Positions 26,601-35,973 are shown, counted from the first letter of the stretch. The stretch: DNA of 42,946 bases from an uncultured Chloroflexus sp. (GCF_937951745.1 NZ_CALFBQ010000051.1:1-42946), one strand, 5' to 3'. Notes: a model not told the origin generated them from the letters alone. Made by a program: numbers and translations.

Positions 26601-27408
26601 GAATTTCGTGCGCGCCCACGCGCAAGCACAAATGGCTGAGAGCAGCGTCACACTGGAAGAAGCGGCTATCCGCGTCTTCGCTAACGCTCCCGGCAGCTAT
26701 GGCGCGAACGTCAACTTCCTCGTCGAGAGCGGCACGTGGGAAAGCGAGGATCAACTGAGCGACGCCTTCCTCGCACGCAAGAGCTTTGTCCGCACCGCCA
26801 ACGGCCAATGGCGCGAAGCGCGCGGTTTGCTCGAAGGGGCGTTGCGCCACGTACAGGCCACCTTCCAGAATATTGATAGTTTTGAGGTGGGCTTGACCGA
26901 CATCGACAACTATTACGAGAACCTTGGCGGCATGGCCAAGAGCGTCGAACGAATCCGCGGTGAAGCGCCACCCATACTGGTCGCTGATGCAATCAGCGCC
27001 CCGGGGTCTAGCCGTGTGGCCTCCATCGAGACCATGCTGCGGCTGGAAACCCGCGCCAAGCTGCTCAACCCGAAATGGCATGAGGCGATGCTGGCCCACG
27101 GCTTCGCCGGCGTGCGCGAAATCGAGGCCCGCGTTGGACACACCTACGGCTGGAGTGCCACCGCCAACGCGGTCGAAGATTGGGTCTACGACGAGATCGC
27201 TGCCACCTACGCGCTCGATGATGCGATGCGCGAGCGTATGGCTGCGCTGAACCCAGCCGCTGCCGCCGGCGTCGTGCGCCGGCTGCTCGAAGCCGCCGGA
27301 CGCGGCTTCTGGGCCGCCGACGAAGCCACCCTCAATCGTCTGCAAGAGATTTACCACGATCTTGAAGATCGGCTCGAAGGCATTACCGAAGAGAGGAGTG
27401 TGGGATGA
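23671..27408 (+). CDS. bchH: Magnesium chelatase subunit H
   Basis: The 1245-residue protein is a large chelatase subunit of the BchH/CobN family. The Mg-chelatase form is shown by HLGTHGAMEFMPGKQVGLSA near residue 565, AIVLWGTDNLKSDCEG, and the RRGAATLVSYLVPPVQQAG segment. The start is unremarkable (HFVVLTIDGNHRPALL) with GAGGAA upstream. BchH binds protoporphyrin IX and with BchI/BchD inserts Mg2+. Those partners are not in the window. It ends in a four-base overlap with the PucC-like gene. It is bchH rather than cobN because it lacks the ferredoxin domain and lies among bch genes. Confidence 0.96.
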   Translation: MHFVVLTIDGNHRPALLAAADRLRREHKVALTLAVYDAATLRDAAGWAQLDRDLAKADFVFGARLFSEDLVRPLADRLAHLDKPTLIITSNPALIRCTHIGGFSLRREHDNEPGPIRRWVQKLRPQGGAGEARRQLAILRNLSKVLKVIPGTSRDLYTYITSHQYWLNASPENLYRLLCVLIARYGPQPRPKLPQLDPLSYPDTALYHPDAPNLFASLNDYRRWRGKRIPNGGSVGILTLRTVVLSGNTPHIDALARAIEARGLEARVAYASGLDMRPLLEKELADVDVLVNATGFALVGGPAESQPQQAAEALTRFDRPYFGLVPLAFQRIDDWRTDDNGLVPVQQALSVAIPELEGAAEPIIFGGPAADGQRFAPAQAEIEQIADRVARRVALRRIPNAQKRLAVVIYNFPPSLGTVGTAAYLDVFASLFNVLQALAADGYRVEVPASVDELRRLLLADGPAYGADAHIADWLSPDEYRRLFPAYTEIEPYWGPAPGELWRDNRGIRILGRQFGNVFIGVQPSFGYERDPMRLLLAKDAAPNHAFAAFYTWLTHKFRADAVIHLGTHGAMEFMPGKQVGLSARCWPLRLIGPLPNFYVYSVNNPSEAAIAKRRGAATLVSYLVPPVQQAGLYKGLRALRDAIEQYERNPDPALVADLRDRAAQLGIPMEASGDDYADVAGLAHELLRIEQRMIPLGLHVLGQPPAPAELADFLLLYASLQPDGGLPALIARGMGIDYQQLCRRLSSDLAAQNQMREIESRGRAAMLAYAEAPDPDTGARAAAAQLTDLVPASALRPLWPKLAELRNGLLANHELRNLLHGLRGGFIPPSPSNDAVRNPAVLPTGRNLFALDPYRVPTPAAMQRGEALANELLDRLRAEQGAWPQSIAIVLWGTDNLKSDCEGVAQVLALIGARPVIDELGNVADIALRPLAELGRPRIDVVVTVSGIFRDLLGNQMRLIDRAAYLAAAADEPPEWNFVRAHAQAQMAESSVTLEEAAIRVFANAPGSYGANVNFLVESGTWESEDQLSDAFLARKSFVRTANGQWREARGLLEGALRHVQATFQNIDSFEVGLTDIDNYYENLGGMAKSVERIRGEAPPILVADAISAPGSSRVASIETMLRLETRAKLLNPKWHEAMLAHGFAGVREIEARVGHTYGWSATANAVEDWVYDEIAATYALDDAMRERMAALNPAAAAGVVRRLLEAAGRGFWAADEATLNRLQEIYHDLEDRLEGITEERSVG

Positions 27409-28703
27409 GCTGGTTCAAAATGATACGTCTTGGCATGCTACATGTAGCCGTTGCTATCAGTCTGGTACCGATCACTGGCGTGCTCAACCGGATTATGATC
27501 TACGAGCTGGGCATCATGGCCAGCGTCGTCGCGGCGCTGATCATCCTGCCACACCTCTTCTCACCGATACAGGTCATCATTGGCCAGTTCTCTGACCGGC
27601 ATCCAATCTGGGGCTATCGCCGCACACCTTATATCGCACTCGGCATTTTGCTCTGCGTTGTTGGGGCAGCGTTGACCCCGTTTGCCGCCTTCGCGATGGA
27701 CGCCAATTTCTGGCCGGGGTTGATGCTGGCACTGCTCATCTTTGGTATGTGGGGCATTGGCTTCAACACCGCTGTCGTCTCATACCTCTCGCTGGCGAGC
27801 GATATGTCGCCCTCGCACCTGCGCTCGCGCACGATTGCCATCATGTGGTTCATGATGATCACCGCCGTGATCGGCACCGCGATCGGGGCCGGACGGGCGC
27901 TGGAGCACTACACCCCCGAACGGCTGATTGAGGTGTTCGCGATCGCTGCTGGGATTGCGCTCACGATCGGCACCCTTGGCTTGATCGGCCTTGAACCGCG
28001 CAACGCCACCCCGGTCAGCCACGAAGAGCGCCATAGCGCTGCCGACTCGGTGCGCACAGTGCTCGGCGATCCGCTGGCACGCCGGTTCTTTATCTATCTG
28101 ATGTTCATGCTGGCTGCTATTCTCGGTCAAGATGTGCTACTCGAGCCGTATGGCGCACAGGCGTTCGGTCTCAGCGTGCGCGAGACCACCCAGTTGACCG
28201 CGATATGGGGCGGCGCGACGCTACTGGCACTGCTTTTGCACGGTATCTTCTTTAGCCGCTGGCTGACCAACAAGCGCGGGGCGATGTTGGGCGGGGTCAT
28301 TGCCGCTACCGGCTTGACCCTGATTGCGCTTAGCGGCATCCTGCACATCCAACCACTGTTTGTACCGGCAATCGCGCTCCTCGGCTTCGGCACCGGCATT
28401 GCCACGGCGACCAACCTTGCCCTCATGCTCGATATGACCACGCCGCAGCAAGTTGGCCTCTTCATCGGCGCGTGGGGCGTCGCTGATGCGGCGGCGCGCG
28501 GCTTAGGCAACTTGCTGGCCGGCATCATTCGCGATCTCGCCGCCCTTGTCGTTGGCCCCACTGGTGCCTACGCCACGGTCTTCTTAATCGAAGCACTTAT
28601 CCTATGCACCGCGTTGGTCATGCTACGCGCGATTGATGTCAGCGCCTTCCGCAGCCAGCGTCGCGAGCTGGGCCAATTGGTAGCGGTGATCGGCGATGCA
28701 TAG
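27405..28703 (+). CDS. PucC/LhaA/Bch2-family membrane carrier
   Basis: The 432-residue protein has about 12 hydrophobic segments. Family features include GQFSDRHPIWGYRRTPYIALG after the second helix and ATNLALMLDMTTPQQVGLFIGAWGVADAAARGLG near the C-terminus. The Bch2/PUCC family of MFS-like proteins is linked to delivery of bacteriochlorophyll or assembly of light-harvesting complexes. It overlaps bchH by four bases, so it is translationally coupled to pigment synthesis. The exact substrate cannot be read from sequence. Confidence 0.92.
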   Translation: MSWFKMIRLGMLHVAVAISLVPITGVLNRIMIYELGIMASVVAALIILPHLFSPIQVIIGQFSDRHPIWGYRRTPYIALGILLCVVGAALTPFAAFAMDANFWPGLMLALLIFGMWGIGFNTAVVSYLSLASDMSPSHLRSRTIAIMWFMMITAVIGTAIGAGRALEHYTPERLIEVFAIAAGIALTIGTLGLIGLEPRNATPVSHEERHSAADSVRTVLGDPLARRFFIYLMFMLAAILGQDVLLEPYGAQAFGLSVRETTQLTAIWGGATLLALLLHGIFFSRWLTNKRGAMLGGVIAATGLTLIALSGILHIQPLFVPAIALLGFGTGIATATNLALMLDMTTPQQVGLFIGAWGVADAAARGLGNLLAGIIRDLAALVVGPTGAYATVFLIEALILCTALVMLRAIDVSAFRSQRRELGQLVAVIGDA

Positions 28704-28743
28704 AAAAGTATAGAAATACACAGATTTTGAAACGAAATAGGAG

Positions 28744-28788
28744 TATAATAAGACAGCCCGCGCCATTGCAACGGCGCACCGGCGCGGG
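28744..28788 (+). promoter_or_regulatory. Possible hemA promoter with 5' stem-loop
   Basis: A TATAAT at 28744-28749 is followed by CCCGCGCC (28757-28764) pairing perfectly with GGCGCGGG (28781-28788). The stem would begin about at the transcript start. No good -35 element is visible 16-18 bases upstream of the TATAAT, so the promoter call is tentative. Confidence 0.4.
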
Positions 28789-28880
28789 TGTACTGGGCCA
28801 TTTGCTGCCACAGCCCGGTTGGATGGAGGAGATCGTCACACTGTTACCGTAAAAGCCTTGCAGAGCAAAGGATCAGGCGT

Positions 28881-30230
28881 ATGAATCTGTTCCTTGCCGG
28901 TCTCGATCACACAACCGCGCCGGTCGAGATTCGCGAACAGCTTGCTTTCAGTCAAACTGATTTGCCATCAGCATTGATGCAACTGACCAATCCCGACAAC
29001 GGCGCTGCGCCACTCTTTACCGAGGCCGTCATTCTCTCGACGTGTAACCGCGTTGAGATCTACGGGGTTGCTAGTCCGGGCACTACTGCCCAACACGTGG
29101 TTGATTTTCTAGCCACGTTTCACCGGCGACCTGCCGATGCGTTCGTCCACACGCTTTACTTCTATCAGGGAGAAGCGGTTGCTCGCCATCTGTGCGCCAC
29201 GGCAGCCGGTCTCCGCTCGCTGGTGCTCGGCGAAGCCCAGATTCAGGGTCAGGTGCGTACCGCTTACGAAGCAGCGCAACGGATCGGTAGTGTTGGCTCG
29301 ATCTTGCATCGCTTGTTTCAGATTGCCTTGGTCGCCGGCAAGCGGGTGCGCCACGAAACGACCATCGGCAAAGGTGCGGCAAGTGTATCGCAGGCCGGGG
29401 TTGAATTAGCTAGGCGCCGGCTCGGCGATCTGCGCGGGCGCGAAGTGTTGCTGATCGGCGGCGGCGAAGTGAGCGAACTGGCGGCGCAGAATTTGATCGC
29501 TAACGGCGCTGACCGGTTGACGATCGTCAATCGCACGTCGTCCCGCGCCGCGGCGCTGGCCGAGCGCTACGGTGCCGAGATGCTCGATTTCGGCGCGTTG
29601 CCCGAAGCCCTTGCTCGCGCTGATATTGTCATTAGCTCGACTGCGGCGCCGGTGCCAATCATCTATCGCCACCATGTGATCGAGGCGCTTGACCACAAGC
29701 TGCGCGTTCGCGCTTGTGGCGATTGCGATCCGCCAGCGATGTTGTTGATCGATCTGGCCGTGCCGCGCGATATTGCCGCCGACGTCGCCACCGTGCCCGG
29801 CGTCCATCTCTTTACGGTCGATGATCTGCGCGAGGTGGTCAGCCATACGATCGAGCTGCGCAGCGCAGTGATTGAGATTGCCCAGAAGATTGTCGAAGAG
29901 CAGGTGCAGGAGTTCCTCGACTGGATGCGCACCCAAGAGGCGTTGCCGGTGTTGACGATGTTGCGCCAGCGCGCCGAGGAGGTGCGCAACGAGGAATTGG
30001 CGCGCGCACTGCGCCGGCTGAACAATCTTTCCCCCGAACAGCAGGCCGTCATCGAGGGCTTGTCACGCAGTATCGTCAATAAGCTGCTGCACCCACCCAC
30101 CCGCTGCTTGCGCGAAGCTGCCGCGCACGGTCAGGGCAAGCGCTATGCAACCATTCTCGCCGAATTGTTTAACCTCGAACATGTAGGTGAACGAACCGCG
30201 AGCATGGTAGGAAATACGGAACCATCGTAA
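28881..30230 (+). CDS. hemA: Glutamyl-tRNA reductase
   Basis: From the ATG at 28881 (AAAGGA eight bases upstream) the protein has 449 residues. It has [17 protein letters not shown] at the start, the catalytic cysteine C55 in [27 protein letters not shown], and a Rossmann loop [17 protein letters not shown], then a C-terminal dimerisation helix. It reduces Glu-tRNA to glutamate-1-semialdehyde, the first committed step of C5 tetrapyrrole synthesis. It leads a hem series that feeds bacteriochlorophyll, haem and B12. An upstream extension to 28788 is rejected. Confidence 0.96.
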   Translation: MNLFLAGLDHTTAPVEIREQLAFSQTDLPSALMQLTNPDNGAAPLFTEAVILSTCNRVEIYGVASPGTTAQHVVDFLATFHRRPADAFVHTLYFYQGEAVARHLCATAAGLRSLVLGEAQIQGQVRTAYEAAQRIGSVGSILHRLFQIALVAGKRVRHETTIGKGAASVSQAGVELARRRLGDLRGREVLLIGGGEVSELAAQNLIANGADRLTIVNRTSSRAAALAERYGAEMLDFGALPEALARADIVISSTAAPVPIIYRHHVIEALDHKLRVRACGDCDPPAMLLIDLAVPRDIAADVATVPGVHLFTVDDLREVVSHTIELRSAVIEIAQKIVEEQVQEFLDWMRTQEALPVLTMLRQRAEEVRNEELARALRRLNNLSPEQQAVIEGLSRSIVNKLLHPPTRCLREAAAHGQGKRYATILAELFNLEHVGERTASMVGNTEPS

Positions 30231-30262
30231 CCAAGAATCCGGTATTGGCCATTGATACGTAT

Positions 30263-30385
30263 GTCATTGCGAGCCGAGCGTAGCGAGGCGCAGCAATCTC
30301 TCGTCCACCGGCCTGTCCGATTTATGTAGTCGCGAGAGTTTGTTTGCAGAGGTGTAGCGTCGCTATGCCCTCCTGCGCAACGACA
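30263..30385. repeat. MITE-like imperfect inverted repeat (GTCATTGCGAG type)
   Basis: The left end GTCATTGCGAGCCGAGCGTA continues to GCGAGGCGCAGCAATCTCTCG. The right end, read on the other strand, is GTCGTTGCGCAGGAGGGC followed by ATAGCGACGCT. The ends are thus imperfect inverted copies enclosing about 45 bases, between hemA and hemC. GTCATTGCGAG...GCAATCTC repeats occur between genes in many bacteria. Confidence 0.65.
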
Positions 30386-30438
30386 CGACGGCGTACAGCA
30401 TATGTTGGTGACGTTACCTTAGCACTTTGCGAGGAAGT

Positions 30439-31413
30439 ATGGCACGCTTGCTTCTTGGCACCCGCGGCTCGGCGCTGGCCCGCACCCAATCAGAGTGGGT
30501 GGCGCATGCGCTCCGCGCTGCCTTCCCCGACCTTGTGGTGGAACTGCGAATTATTTCAACGACCGGCGACCGGGTGCTTGATGTGGCTTTAGCGGCAGTC
30601 GGCGACAAAGGGCTGTTTGTGAAGGAGTTGGAGCAGGCGCTGTTGGCTGGCGAGGTTGATCTGTGCGTGCATAGCGCCAAAGATATGCCGACCGAGACGC
30701 CAGAAGGTTTGGTGCTGGCGGCGTTTCCAGTGCGGGAAGACCCGCGTGACGCGCTGGTGCTGCGTCACGCGGGTATGGGTTCCGATCTGCATACGCTGCC
30801 TCAAGGCGCGCGAGTTGGCACATCGAGCCTGCGCCGCGCCAGCCAGTTGCGCTATCACCGGCCCGATCTGCAACTGGCCGATGTGCGCGGCAATGTCGAT
30901 ACCCGCCTGCGCAAACTGGCTGAAGGCCAATACGACGCGCTGATTCTGGCTACCGCCGGTCTGCGCCGGTTGGGGTTGTGGGATGGTACGCCCGGCGCAA
31001 CAATCGGTGAAGCTGTGGTGTATCCACTCGATCCGTTGGTGATGCTGCCGGCAGTGTCGCAAGGCATTTTGGCAATCGAGACCCGCACTGCTGATTCTGC
31101 TACCCGCGCCTTCGTTGCGGCCCTCGACGATCCGGCAGCACGTGCAGCGGCGCTGGCCGAACGCGCCTTGCTGCGCCGGCTTGAAGGTGGTTGCCAAGTG
31201 CCGGTAGCGGCCCACGCGGCTGTCACCGAGAGCGGTCTGCGCTTGCGCGGCATGATCGGCGCGCTCGACGGGAGCGCGTTGGTCTTCGCCGAACAGACCG
31301 GCGCTACCGAGCAAGCCGAAGCGCTAGGCATTGCCGTGGCAGAAGCGTTGCTGGCCCAAGGCGGCGAAGCCATTCTGGCCGTGATCCGCAGCCAGTTGGA
31401 GGCGCGGCGATGA
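30439..31413 (+). CDS. hemC: Hydroxymethylbilane synthase (porphobilinogen deaminase)
   Basis: The 324-residue protein begins MARLLLGTRGSALARTQSEW. It has LDVALAAVGDKGLFVKELEQ, HSAKDMPTETPEGL, RVGTSSLRRASQLRY, and the dipyrromethane-cofactor cysteine C252 in LEGGCQVPVAAHA. It joins four porphobilinogens into hydroxymethylbilane. The ATG at 30439 has a close GAGGA upstream. The gene overlaps hemD by four bases. It lies about 200 bases after hemA, the gap being filled largely by a repeat element. Confidence 0.97.
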   Translation: MARLLLGTRGSALARTQSEWVAHALRAAFPDLVVELRIISTTGDRVLDVALAAVGDKGLFVKELEQALLAGEVDLCVHSAKDMPTETPEGLVLAAFPVREDPRDALVLRHAGMGSDLHTLPQGARVGTSSLRRASQLRYHRPDLQLADVRGNVDTRLRKLAEGQYDALILATAGLRRLGLWDGTPGATIGEAVVYPLDPLVMLPAVSQGILAIETRTADSATRAFVAALDDPAARAAALAERALLRRLEGGCQVPVAAHAAVTESGLRLRGMIGALDGSALVFAEQTGATEQAEALGIAVAEALLAQGGEAILAVIRSQLEARR

Positions 31414-32165
31414 GCGCCCTCGCTGGTCGCCGGATTGCCATCACTCGCCCGGCTGGGCGCGGCGATACGTTAGCCGAGCGGTTGCGCGCGCTGGGTGCGA
31501 TCCCGTTGCTGATGCCGTTGATTGCATACGCGCCGCCCACTGATCCGGCCCCGCTGCAACAGGCGCTGAGCCGGTTGGCCGCCGGCCAGTACGATTGGCT
31601 GGTCGTGACCAGTCGCCAAGCTGTACAAGCGTTGGCTGACGCAGTTGTGCCCGCTACCACCGCAATCGCCGCCGTCGGCAAGGGCACGGCTGCTGATTGC
31701 CGGCGGGTCTGGGGGCGTGAGCCGACCAGCGTGCCTGATGAGGAACTCGGCGCGGCCTTGCCCCAAGCGATGGGCAATCTTGCCGGGATGCGCGTGTTGC
31801 TGCCTTGCGCCGACATCGCGCCTCCCAGCTTGACCGAAGCCTTGCAAGCGGCGGGGGCGAGCGTTGATCGCGTCACTGCGTACCACACCATCGCCGGCCC
31901 CGGCGCTACCAATCTTGCCGCCGCCCTCGACCGCGGCGAAGTCGATGCAATTGTCTTGGCCAGTGGCTCGGCAGTACGCCAGTTGCGCGCGCTGATCCCG
32001 CCGCACACCCAGCCGCCGGCGTTGGTTTGCATCGGCCCTAGTACGGCGGCGGTCTGCGCTGCTATCGACCTGCCAGTAGCTGCTGTTGCCGAGCGGCCTA
32101 ACGATGATGCGCTCATCACTGCGCTGGAGCAGGCATTGATTGGGCAAGGATTCGCCCGGCCCTGA
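31410..32165 (+). CDS. hemD: Uroporphyrinogen-III synthase
   Basis: The 251-residue protein begins MSALAGRRIAITRPAGRGDT and contains WLVVTSRQAVQALADA, VDRVTAYHTIAGPGATNL and AIVLASGSAVRQLRALIP, the loosely conserved HemD pattern. It closes and inverts ring D to make uroporphyrinogen III, the branch point for haem and bacteriochlorophyll on one side and B12 on the other. Its ATG overlaps the hemC stop. The family is poorly conserved, and the operon position makes the call firm. It is not fused to a uroporphyrinogen methyltransferase. Confidence 0.94.
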   Translation: MSALAGRRIAITRPAGRGDTLAERLRALGAIPLLMPLIAYAPPTDPAPLQQALSRLAAGQYDWLVVTSRQAVQALADAVVPATTAIAAVGKGTAADCRRVWGREPTSVPDEELGAALPQAMGNLAGMRVLLPCADIAPPSLTEALQAAGASVDRVTAYHTIAGPGATNLAAALDRGEVDAIVLASGSAVRQLRALIPPHTQPPALVCIGPSTAAVCAAIDLPVAAVAERPNDDALITALEQALIGQGFARP

Positions 32166-32184
32166 AAGGCCGGGATCGTGAATG

Positions 32185-32225
32185 CAACCCCCGCTGGGGG
32201 AGGGGCTAGGGGTGGGGGTCACCCC
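32185..32225. repeat. G-run intergenic repeat, second copy
   Basis: ACCCCCGCTGGGGGAGGGG followed by GGGGTGGGGGTCACCCC closely matches the unit at 7131-7180 in the cobalamin operon. It lies between hemD and hemB. The two copies share spacing and the TGGGGG(C/T)CACCCC end. Confidence 0.55.
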
Positions 32226-32303
32226 AAGCGGGCTGGCGGCAAATGAGCAGAAAGCTTCTACAGATTGTACGACTACGGTTCTCTAAAATCACGGAGTGAA
32301 CCC

Positions 32304-33362
32304 ATGGAAACGCTCTCGTCACGAACGCCGTTAACGAACGGCACCGCCAACCATCTGCCAACGCCGGTGCAACGTCCGCGCCGGTTGCGCATCAGTCCCG
32401 CGCTACGCGATCTGGTGCGTGAAACCCGGCTGACGCCCTCGCAACTGATCGCGCCAATCTTTGTCCGTCACGGGCACGATCTGCGGGTTACCATTCGCTC
32501 GATGCCCGGCCAGTACCAGATGTCGCCCGACCAAGCCGCACGCGAGGCGCTTGAGCTAGCTGCTCGCGGTATTCGCGCCATCTTACTGTTTGGTATTCCG
32601 GCACGTAAAGATTCCTGTGGCAGTGAGAACCTTGATCCCGATGGGATTGTTCCCCAAGCGATTCGGGCAATCAAAGACGCTGTACCGGGCATGGTCGTGA
32701 TCAGCGATATGTGCTTCTGCGAATACACCCATCACGGTCACTGCGGTGTGCTCAATTCGCCTGACCGCAGCGATTTCCAACCGCAGCTCGGCGAAGGTTA
32801 TTTGCTCAACGATGCCACCCTCACCCTCCTCGCCGAAGCATCGGTTGTCCATGCCCGCGCCGGCGCCGACATCATTGCACCGTCCGGCATGATCGACGGG
32901 ATGGTCGCCACGATTCGTACTGCACTTGATACGGCTGGGCTTAGCCACGTCTCGATTATGAGCTACGCCGCCAAATATGCCAGCGGGTTCTACGGCCCCT
33001 TCCGCGATGCCGCCGAAAGCCCGCCCCAATTCGGCGACCGCAGCCAGTACCAGATGGATCCGGCTAATGCTCGCGAGGCGCTACGCGAAGTCGATCTCGA
33101 TGTGGCCGAAGGCGCCGATATTCTCATGGTCAAGCCGGCGCTAGCTTACCTCGACATTATTCGCCAAGTGCGCGACCGCCATACCTTGCCACTGGCCGCC
33201 TACCAAGTCAGCGGTGAGTACAGTATGGTCAAGGCGGCTGCCTTGCAAGGCTGGCTCGATGAACAGCGCATCGCGCTTGAGACGTTGACTGCCATTCGCC
33301 GCGCCGGGGCCGATATGATTATCACCTATTGGGCCAAAGAGGCGGCAGAGTGGCTGGGTTAG
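32304..33362 (+). CDS. hemB: Delta-aminolevulinic acid dehydratase (porphobilinogen synthase)
   Basis: From the ATG at 32304 (GGAG upstream) the protein has 352 residues. It has the cysteine-type zinc motif MCFCEYTHHGHCG. The two active-site lysines are K224 in MSYAAKYASGFYGPFRDA and K277 in MVKPALAYLDII. It condenses two aminolevulinate molecules to porphobilinogen. The zinc ligands point to a zinc enzyme rather than the Mg-only type of many phototrophs. It follows hemD after a 138-base gap containing a repeat. Confidence 0.97.
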   Translation: METLSSRTPLTNGTANHLPTPVQRPRRLRISPALRDLVRETRLTPSQLIAPIFVRHGHDLRVTIRSMPGQYQMSPDQAAREALELAARGIRAILLFGIPARKDSCGSENLDPDGIVPQAIRAIKDAVPGMVVISDMCFCEYTHHGHCGVLNSPDRSDFQPQLGEGYLLNDATLTLLAEASVVHARAGADIIAPSGMIDGMVATIRTALDTAGLSHVSIMSYAAKYASGFYGPFRDAAESPPQFGDRSQYQMDPANAREALREVDLDVAEGADILMVKPALAYLDIIRQVRDRHTLPLAAYQVSGEYSMVKAAALQGWLDEQRIALETLTAIRRAGADMIITYWAKEAAEWLG

Positions 33363-33423
33363 ATAGATGCTGCTGAGCGAGGACAAGCGTTCGCTGCGGT
33401 CATTCTGAAACAGTGAGGAGTCT

Positions 33424-34494
33424 ATGCGAGATCGTTTCCTGCGCGCATGCCGCCGCCAACCGGTTGATCGCACCCCGATTTGGCTGATGCGCCAAGCGGG
33501 CCGCTATATGCCCGAATACCGCGCCGTGCGCGAGCGCTACGGCTTTTTGCAGATGGTGAAGACACCGGAAGTAGCCGCCGAGGTGACACTGCAACCGATA
33601 CGGGCCTTTGGGGTTGACGCAGCGATCATCTTCGCCGATATTTTGCCGCCGCTCGAAGGGTTGGGCTTTCGGCTTACGTATGAAAAGGGTGAGGGGCCGG
33701 TGATCCATAACCCGATCCGCCAGCCACGTGATGTCGCTGGCCTCCATAGCAGCGATCCGCGCGAGACGGTTGCCTACACGCTCACCGCTCTGCGGCTGGT
33801 GAAGCGCGAATTGAACGGCTTGCCGCTGATCGGCTTTAGCGGTGCACCCTTTACGTTGGCGAGCTACGCCATCGAAGGCGGCGGCTCGAAAGAGTATCGC
33901 TTGACCAAGCGCTTTATGTACGAGCAACCGGCGGCGTGGCACGACTTGATGGAACGGCTGAGCCAACTGGTGGCCGAATACTTGATCGCGCAGGTCGAGG
34001 CCGGCGCCGACGCGGTGCAGATCTTTGATAGCTGGGCCGGCGCACTCGCGCCGGCCGACTACCGGGCCTTTGTGCTGCGCCATACCCAGAACGTGGTCGC
34101 GACTATTCGCGCCCGCCTCGGCGAAGCCGCGCCACCGATCATCTACTTCGGCACCGATATGGCCGGCCTCGCCGGCGAATTGCGCCAGATCGGGGCCGAT
34201 GTGCTCGGCGTTGATTGGCGAATCGATCTCGATGTGGCGTGGGCGCAGTACGGGTACGAGCATGCGGTGCAGGGCAATCTCGACCCCATGACCCTCTTTG
34301 CGCCACGCGAATTGATTGCGGCCCGCGCCCGCGAGATTTTGCAACGTGCCGCCGGTCGCCCCGGCCACATCTTCAACCTCGGTCATGGCATTTTGACCGA
34401 AACGCCGGTCGATCACGTGCGCTATCTGGTCGAGTTCGTCCAGTCGTTCCCCTTGCCCACCGAAGCACCTGCGTTAGAGGAGGTTATGGAATGA
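33424..34494 (+). CDS. hemE: Uroporphyrinogen decarboxylase
   Basis: The 356-residue protein has the signature [20 protein letters not shown] near the start, a [12 protein letters not shown] segment, [19 protein letters not shown], and the C-terminal [16 protein letters not shown]. It decarboxylates the four acetates of uroporphyrinogen III to give coproporphyrinogen III, committing to the haem/bacteriochlorophyll branch. The start has GTGAGGAG upstream, and the stop overlaps hemL by four bases. Confidence 0.97.
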   Translation: MRDRFLRACRRQPVDRTPIWLMRQAGRYMPEYRAVRERYGFLQMVKTPEVAAEVTLQPIRAFGVDAAIIFADILPPLEGLGFRLTYEKGEGPVIHNPIRQPRDVAGLHSSDPRETVAYTLTALRLVKRELNGLPLIGFSGAPFTLASYAIEGGGSKEYRLTKRFMYEQPAAWHDLMERLSQLVAEYLIAQVEAGADAVQIFDSWAGALAPADYRAFVLRHTQNVVATIRARLGEAAPPIIYFGTDMAGLAGELRQIGADVLGVDWRIDLDVAWAQYGYEHAVQGNLDPMTLFAPRELIAARAREILQRAAGRPGHIFNLGHGILTETPVDHVRYLVEFVQSFPLPTEAPALEEVME

Positions 34495-35807
34495 GCGTCA
34501 CCACCGAGCGCTACGCTCGCTCGCAAGCCAATTTTGCCGCTGCCCAAGCCGTTATTCCCGGCGGGGTCAATTCGCCAGTGCGCGCCTTCCGTGGCGTCGG
34601 CGGCACGCCGATCTTTTTCGATCGCGGGCAGGGGGCGTATGTTTGGGATGTCGATGGTAATCGCTACATCGACTATGTGCTCTCGTGGGGGCCGCTGCTG
34701 CTCGGTCATGCTGACCCAGCAGTGGCACAGGCGATTGCCGAACAAGCCCAGCGCGGCACCAGTTTCGGCGCACCAACCGAACTCGAAACCGAGCTAGCCC
34801 GGCTGGTAATCGAGCTGGTGCCGTCAATCGAACAGATCCGCTTTGTCAATAGCGGTACCGAAGCCACGATGAGCGCCTTGCGGCTGGCCCGTGCCGCCAC
34901 CGGTCGCCGCCTGATCGTCAAGTTTACCGGCTGCTACCACGGTCATGCCGATATGCTGCTAGTGCAAGCCGGCAGCGGTGTCGCCACCCTTGGCCTGCCT
35001 GACAGCCCCGGCGTGCCGCCTGCCGTCGCCGCTGAGACGATCACCGTCGAGTACAACGATCTCGACGCAGTAGCAACCCTCTTCGCCAATCGCGGCCACG
35101 AGATTGCTGCTGTTATCGTCGAGCCTATCGCCGCCAATATGGGGTTCGTTCTCCCCAAACCCGGCTTCCTCAGCGGCTTGCGCGAAATCACGCAGCGCCA
35201 CGGTGCCATCTTTATTCTCGACGAGGTGATGACCGGCTTTCGCGTTGCCCCCGGCGGCGCGCAGGCATTGTGGGGGCTTGACCCCGATCTGACCTGTTTG
35301 GGGAAAGTGATCGGCGGCGGCCTACCGGTCGGCGCGTATGCCGGCAAACGTCAATACATGCAACTGGTCGCACCGGCAGGGCCGATGTACCAAGCTGGCA
35401 CCCTCAGCGGCAATCCACTGGCGATGATCGCCGGTTTGACCACACTGCGCACGGCATTCGCCAATGATGGTACTGCGTTCGAACGGGCTGTCACGCTGAC
35501 TACCAATCTCGCCAACGGCCTGCGCGAACTGGGAACCCGCTACCGCATCCCGTTGCAAGTCGGTAGCGTCGGCACCATGTTCGGCTGCTACTTCCTGCGC
35601 CATCCCGACGCCCAGATCACCAACTACGCCGAAGCTAAGGCCAACGCCGACACCCAACGCTACGCCCGCTTCTTCTGGGCAATGGCGGAACGCGGCGTCT
35701 ACTTGGCACCGTCGCAGTTTGAAGCCGGCTTCGTTAGTACTGCGCATACCAGCGCTGACATCGACCAGACACTGGCGGCAGTGGAAGAGGCCTTCGCGCA
35801 GATGTGA
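34491..35807 (+). CDS. hemL: Glutamate-1-semialdehyde 2,1-aminomutase
   Basis: The 438-residue PLP enzyme has [19 protein letters not shown] at the start, [41 protein letters not shown], and the PLP lysine K272 in [17 protein letters not shown]. It turns glutamate-1-semialdehyde into aminolevulinate and with hemA completes the C5 route. The ATG at 34491 overlaps the hemE stop and has GAGGAGG upstream. A longer frame within hemE is rejected. Confidence 0.97.
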   Translation: MSVTTERYARSQANFAAAQAVIPGGVNSPVRAFRGVGGTPIFFDRGQGAYVWDVDGNRYIDYVLSWGPLLLGHADPAVAQAIAEQAQRGTSFGAPTELETELARLVIELVPSIEQIRFVNSGTEATMSALRLARAATGRRLIVKFTGCYHGHADMLLVQAGSGVATLGLPDSPGVPPAVAAETITVEYNDLDAVATLFANRGHEIAAVIVEPIAANMGFVLPKPGFLSGLREITQRHGAIFILDEVMTGFRVAPGGAQALWGLDPDLTCLGKVIGGGLPVGAYAGKRQYMQLVAPAGPMYQAGTLSGNPLAMIAGLTTLRTAFANDGTAFERAVTLTTNLANGLRELGTRYRIPLQVGSVGTMFGCYFLRHPDAQITNYAEAKANADTQRYARFFWAMAERGVYLAPSQFEAGFVSTAHTSADIDQTLAAVEEAFAQM

Positions 35808-35814
35808 AAGGCAA

Positions 35815-35955
35815 CAAAAGATTACGCAAAGGCGCAGAGAGCGCGAAGAAAGGGAAGGTTTTGTGGTAATCACCCAATTGAGGCGGGCAGCAGATTGTGG
35901 AGCCACGGTAGGGCTACGGGGTGAAACACCTTCCCACCTTTGCGTTTACAGCATG
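35815..35955. repeat. Intergenic CGCAAAG inverted repeat between hemL and hemF
   Basis: The left arm TTACGCAAAGGCGCAGAGAG with GCGAAGAAAGG (about 35822-35851) faces a shorter right arm CACCTTTGCGTTTAC (about 35934-35948). It is the same family and arrangement as in the cobalamin operon gaps. The hemF ribosome binding site follows directly. Confidence 0.55.
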
Positions 35956-35973
35956 CCTTAAAGGAGAAGAGAA

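Noticed and set aside
31191-31409. Upstream extension of hemD inside hemC
   Set aside because: HemC is coding in the other frame to 31413, and the hemD ATG at 31410 gives the usual start.
34215-34490. Upstream extension of hemL overlapping hemE
   Set aside because: HemE is clearly coding there in another frame, and the hemL start at 34491 is an ATGA overlap with a strong ribosome binding site.
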